The position numbers were made by a program, and so were the translations under genes. This document shows, one piece after another, positions 60,949 to 64,000 of a stretch of 64,000 nucleotides of DNA. Under the pieces are notes generated by a model. It was given only the letters and a program-made list of their open reading frames with translations. It ran no database searches and was not told the origin of the DNA. Within the stretch, counting starts at the first letter, position 1. The number at the start of each line of letters is the position of its first letter. The stretch is from Parabacteroides gordonii MS-1 = DSM 23371 (GTDB lineage Bacteria > Bacteroidota > Bacteroidia > Bacteroidales > Tannerellaceae), in NCBI RefSeq assembly GCF_000969825.1, contig NZ_KQ033922.1, positions 117,281-181,280 of the forward strand, written 5' to 3'.

Positions 60949-62643
60949 ATGAATATGAAAAACAGTTTGCATAAAATATTAATATGGGTCATCGGTTTCG
61001 TAATTACCGGGATGATGACTTCTTGTGAAGACATTTTTGACGAATTGTCTGTCAATCCGAATCAGTTGGATGTAAATTCATTCTATACTACACCGGAAAA
61101 TTGTAACAAAGGAGTTCTGGGTATCTATGGTTACATTTCTACTCCGCGTAACCTGGGTGCTTGTGGCTTCGGGTTGATGCTGACCCGTAGTGATGAGGGA
61201 TGTTCAGTAGCCGATTATGGTGTACCCGGTGCTTATAACGAGGAATTTACTCCCTCGTATTATTCTTTGGTACAGCCGTTTCAGTTGATGTATACGGCAG
61301 CATCGCAGGCGAACCAGATGATAGAAAGTCTAACTGATCTTGAATTTAGTAATAAAGAACAGCATGATGCTTATCTGGGTGAAGCTTATTTCCTTCGTGC
61401 ATTCACGCACTTTTTCTTATTCATTAATTACAGGAACATACCTTTAATCAAAGAATTACCAAAAGCCCCAAATGAATATAAACCGCAGGCAACACCGGAA
61501 GAGGCCTGGGATTTTATCATAGGTGATCTGATTAAAGCGAAAGACCTGCTCCCGGGTAAGGATTATTGGGATTTAAAAAACAAAGGCCGTGTTACCAGGG
61601 CTTCAGCTTGTGCCCTTTTGGGTAAAGCTTATCTGTATCGTTCGGGCATAGAGCCTAAATACGGTACTTCCCAAACGACTTATTATGATGAGGCGGCAGC
61701 TGCATTTGCTGAGATCATCAATGGAAATTGCGGTAATTACCGACTGGTAGACGATTATTCGTGGAACTTCGACGTAACTCATGAAAATAACGATGAGTCT
61801 ATTTTTGAAATACAATTTGTCGGTGTGTTGAATACCGGATTTAATCCCGGTTTTGTGGATAGCGGCCTGTTTAATGATATCCGTTGTAAAATGTGTATCA
61901 TGAATAAAAACAGAAATTCGAACAGTTCTGCACAAGTGATGCATAATTGGTTATATGACAAATTTGTTGCCTCAAAGACCGTTGATGGCAAGACTGATCC
62001 ACGGATGTTCGGGTCGTTTGTTTTTAATGATAATGCTCCGGAAATTATTAATCCGGACGGAATGAAAGTGACTTTCCTGGAAAATAAAAACTGGGAGGCA
62101 GAGATGGGATCCAAAGACGGAACATTCGGCGAACAATATGAACTGGCTGCCGGATATAAGATGTGTAGCAGAAAATGGATGGACTGGACACTGCCTCCAA
62201 CAGATGATGCCGGAGCCCATTTTTTCAATGGCCGTGCACAAGGTGTCAACTGGAGAATGATTCGTTATTCGGATGTCTTGCTGATGTATGCCGAAGCAGT
62301 CGTAATGGGAGGTAAAGCTACGGCTAATATAACCCCGTTGGAAGCGATCAATCGTGTACGTGACAGGGCCGGTGTTCCTCATATTGCAGATGCAAATATG
62401 GAAACGATCGAAAATGAACGTATTCTGGAGCTTACTTACGAAGGATTTCGCTTTTTTGATTTACTTCGTTGGGGAAAAGTGGTGGAACGTTTCCGTGAGT
62501 TGGAAGCTTCCGATCCTTTGTTTAAGAAGTTTAGCAGAGCTCAGTATATGGGTTTCCAGGAAAACAAGAATGAGTGGATTCCGCTGCCTATCGATGAAGT
62601 AGAAGGTAATCCGTATATAATTAAGAATAATCCAGGTTGGTAA
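60949..62643 (+). CDS. SusD-like surface glycan-binding lipoprotein (PUL 3)
   Basis: A 564-residue SusD/RagB lipoprotein. The signal ends in the lipobox GMMTSC with the cysteine at about residue 26, followed by EDIFDELSVNPNQLDVNSFY. Family blocks include YFLRAFTHFFLFINYRNIPL and the C-terminal NERILELTYEGFRFFDLLRW, and the protein ends in IIKNNPGW. It is the partner of the SusC 7 bp upstream and is followed after 16 bp by a gene for a propeller-type enzyme. The substrate is unknown. Confidence 0.95.
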   Translation: MNMKNSLHKILIWVIGFVITGMMTSCEDIFDELSVNPNQLDVNSFYTTPENCNKGVLGIYGYISTPRNLGACGFGLMLTRSDEGCSVADYGVPGAYNEEFTPSYYSLVQPFQLMYTAASQANQMIESLTDLEFSNKEQHDAYLGEAYFLRAFTHFFLFINYRNIPLIKELPKAPNEYKPQATPEEAWDFIIGDLIKAKDLLPGKDYWDLKNKGRVTRASACALLGKAYLYRSGIEPKYGTSQTTYYDEAAAAFAEIINGNCGNYRLVDDYSWNFDVTHENNDESIFEIQFVGVLNTGFNPGFVDSGLFNDIRCKMCIMNKNRNSNSSAQVMHNWLYDKFVASKTVDGKTDPRMFGSFVFNDNAPEIINPDGMKVTFLENKNWEAEMGSKDGTFGEQYELAAGYKMCSRKWMDWTLPPTDDAGAHFFNGRAQGVNWRMIRYSDVLLMYAEAVVMGGKATANITPLEAINRVRDRAGVPHIADANMETIENERILELTYEGFRFFDLLRWGKVVERFRELEASDPLFKKFSRAQYMGFQENKNEWIPLPIDEVEGNPYIIKNNPGW

Positions 62644-62659
62644 TTAAAATAAAGATAAC

Positions 62660-64000
62660 ATGAAAATAGCTTATTATTTGATATGCACTGCTTTTCTTTC
62701 GGGTTGTGTCTCTTCGCAAAACAATTGTCCGGTAGAAGGCAATGGCAAAACTTTGCATAATGGAATAGTTCTTCCGGAGCTTTGGCCTCCGGGTATGGTG
62801 GATGATGGCGTTTGTCGTGAAATGCCTTTGCCGTATATTGAAAACAAACCGGCTGTTATCCCGATTAATCTCGGACGCCAGTTGTTTGTCGATGATTTTC
62901 TCATTGCAGAAACAGATATGCAGCGTGTCTCTCACAAAGCAACGTTTTACGAAGGAAATCCGGTACTTGCACCGGATAAGGAATGGGAATATACGTTTGA
63001 ACGTGCCCCTTATGCAGCTCCTTTCAGCGATGGCATCTGGTATGATGAGACTGACCGGAAATTCAAAATGTGGTATCTGGCCGGTGCGGGATCTATGCAT
63101 AAACACCGCCAGAGTTTTTACACCTGTTATGCCGAGTCGGTCGACGGTAAACAGTGGGAGAAGGTTAATATGGATGTGGAACCGGGTACCAATATTGTCG
63201 ATACTTGTGACAGGGATGCTGCTACGGTATGGCTGGATAAAACGTGTCCGGATCCGGAAAAGCGTTTTAAACTTTTCAATGTAGAGAAGCACCGGGGTGG
63301 TTGGAAAGTGATCCTGAAATATTCGAAAGATGGCATACACTGGTCGGAAGGGGTGGCTCAATCCGGGCCGGTAGGCGACCGTACCACGGCTTTCTATAAC
63401 CCTTTCACCGGGAAATGGGCACTGAGTCTCCGGCAAGGAGCTAAAGCGGACGGACGCTCCAGGGGATATCTGGAAAATGAAGATCCGGAAATGGCTGTCA
63501 GTGTGGCGCATTCGTTGGCGGCGGGTATCAAAGATAAAAATATAGTCTTATGGTTTACTCCGTCGGATAAGGAGTTGGTGCATCCTGAATTTCCGGATGT
63601 GCGTCCTGCCATCTATAACTTTGATGCTATGCCTTATGAGAGTGTCATGTTGGGATTTTATGCTATGTGGAAAGGGCCGGAGAATGATGTTTGCGATAAA
63701 TTAGGTATTCAAAAGAGGAATGAGATTGGAATGGGATACAGCCGCGATGGTTTCCATTTTTATCGTCCTACTTATGAACCGATTATGGGTGTCAATGAAA
63801 CGGACGGGGCATGGAACTGGGGAAATATGCAATCGATTATCGGCGTACCGCTGATTGTAGGTGATTCCCTGTATCTGTATTCCAGCGGAAGAATGAAAAA
63901 CGATGTCATGTGGGATGGTTTTACTTCCACGGGTATGGCAACCTTACGTCGTGACGGGTTTGTTTCCATGCAAACTCCGGGGCAGGGTTTCCTCACTACC
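62660..64000 (+). CDS. Secreted propeller-type glycosidase-like protein, partial
   Basis: An open frame from the ATG at 62660 to the window edge (447 codons, no stop). It starts with a lipoprotein signal (MKIAYYLICTAFLSGCVSS, cysteine at residue 16). Next come LGRQLFVDDFLIA and several repeats of a short pattern (FKMWYLAG, YCYAESVDG-like, YSRDGFHFYRPTYEP) in the style of GH32/GH43-type five-bladed propellers. A canonical catalytic triad cannot be pinned down in the visible part. As first gene after SusC/SusD of PUL 3, an oligosaccharide-hydrolysing role is likely; family-level assignment needs the missing C terminus. Confidence 0.7.
   Translation, partial: MKIAYYLICTAFLSGCVSSQNNCPVEGNGKTLHNGIVLPELWPPGMVDDGVCREMPLPYIENKPAVIPINLGRQLFVDDFLIAETDMQRVSHKATFYEGNPVLAPDKEWEYTFERAPYAAPFSDGIWYDETDRKFKMWYLAGAGSMHKHRQSFYTCYAESVDGKQWEKVNMDVEPGTNIVDTCDRDAATVWLDKTCPDPEKRFKLFNVEKHRGGWKVILKYSKDGIHWSEGVAQSGPVGDRTTAFYNPFTGKWALSLRQGAKADGRSRGYLENEDPEMAVSVAHSLAAGIKDKNIVLWFTPSDKELVHPEFPDVRPAIYNFDAMPYESVMLGFYAMWKGPENDVCDKLGIQKRNEIGMGYSRDGFHFYRPTYEPIMGVNETDGAWNWGNMQSIIGVPLIVGDSLYLYSSGRMKNDVMWDGFTSTGMATLRRDGFVSMQTPGQGFLTT

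Noticed and set aside
62621-63511. 296-codon open frame on the minus strand
   Set aside because: It overlaps the open plus-strand lipoprotein gene starting at 62660, which has a proper signal peptide and follows SusD in the operon.

Overview
The window looks like a chromosome segment from a gut Bacteroidales, most likely a Parabacteroides. The evidence is three SusC/SusD polysaccharide-utilisation loci (PULs), a hybrid two-component regulator, two ECF-sigma/FecR systems, an Mfa-type fimbrial operon, a DUF6261 gene and repeated promoter motifs of the Bacteroidetes type (TAnnTTTG). The genus is an inference from gene content. No rRNA, tRNA, CRISPR array or intact insertion sequence was seen.

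Layout. 0-2.7 kb: fimbrial operon (DUF3575, DUF3868, fimbrillin cut by the window edge), minus strand. 3.0-5.9 kb: MATE exporter and two tandem cyclophilins. 6.0-7.3 kb: outer-membrane porin. 7.4-18.3 kb: PUL 1, with a hybrid two-component sensor, SusC, SusD and a GH43 enzyme resembling exo-beta-1,3-galactanases. 18.5-27.3 kb: PUL 2, with FecR, STN-containing SusC, SusD and a serine-type sulfatase; its probable ECF sigma gene sits convergently at the far end, about 7 kb from the FecR gene. 27.4-28.3 kb: sugar nucleotidyltransferase. 28.5-34.0 kb: minus-strand operon of two GH51 arabinofuranosidases (one with an extra N-terminal GH43-like part) and a GH27 enzyme. 34.2-36.2 kb: DUF6261 gene with a regular palindrome array in its apparent leader, and a small HTH regulator. 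36.3-40.8 kb: GH35 beta-galactosidase and an M13 peptidase. 40.9-41.4 kb: antitoxin with a decayed ParE-type toxin. 41.4-44.4 kb: nucleobase permease with a Tsx-like outer-membrane partner, then a Ca/Na antiporter preceded by a possible structured RNA. 44.6-48.2 kb: small membrane proteins, MenA, a DMT exporter and a DJ-1 protein. 48.2-49.6 kb: 1.3 kb without a convincing gene, full of repeats. 49.6-55.5 kb: TonB-ExbD-ExbB-PdxJ operon with an extra chimeric TonB-like lipoprotein, divergent from a CBS protein and NAD kinase. 55.8-64 kb: PUL 3 (sigma, FecR, SusC, SusD and a partial propeller enzyme).

The genes fit a plant-glycan forager. GH43 exo-galactanase-like, GH51, GH27 and GH35 enzymes together suggest arabinogalactan or arabinan side-chain removal. 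The sulfatase of PUL 2 suggests a sulfated glycan. ExbB/ExbD/TonB would energise the three SusC transporters.

The most unusual non-genic feature is a set of short tandem dyad arrays in intergenic DNA. They have strictly constant periods (22, 22, 23 and 41 bp) but different core sequences at each site. The array of six TCAGAAnnTTCTGA units at exactly 41-bp steps lies between a promoter motif and the DUF6261 start. Other notable items are the TonB chimera, a 540-bp inverted-repeat element carrying 11-bp iterations, a possible RNA before the antiporter, and a menA terminator inside the neighbouring gene. All positions and identities come from reading the sequence; no database search was run.
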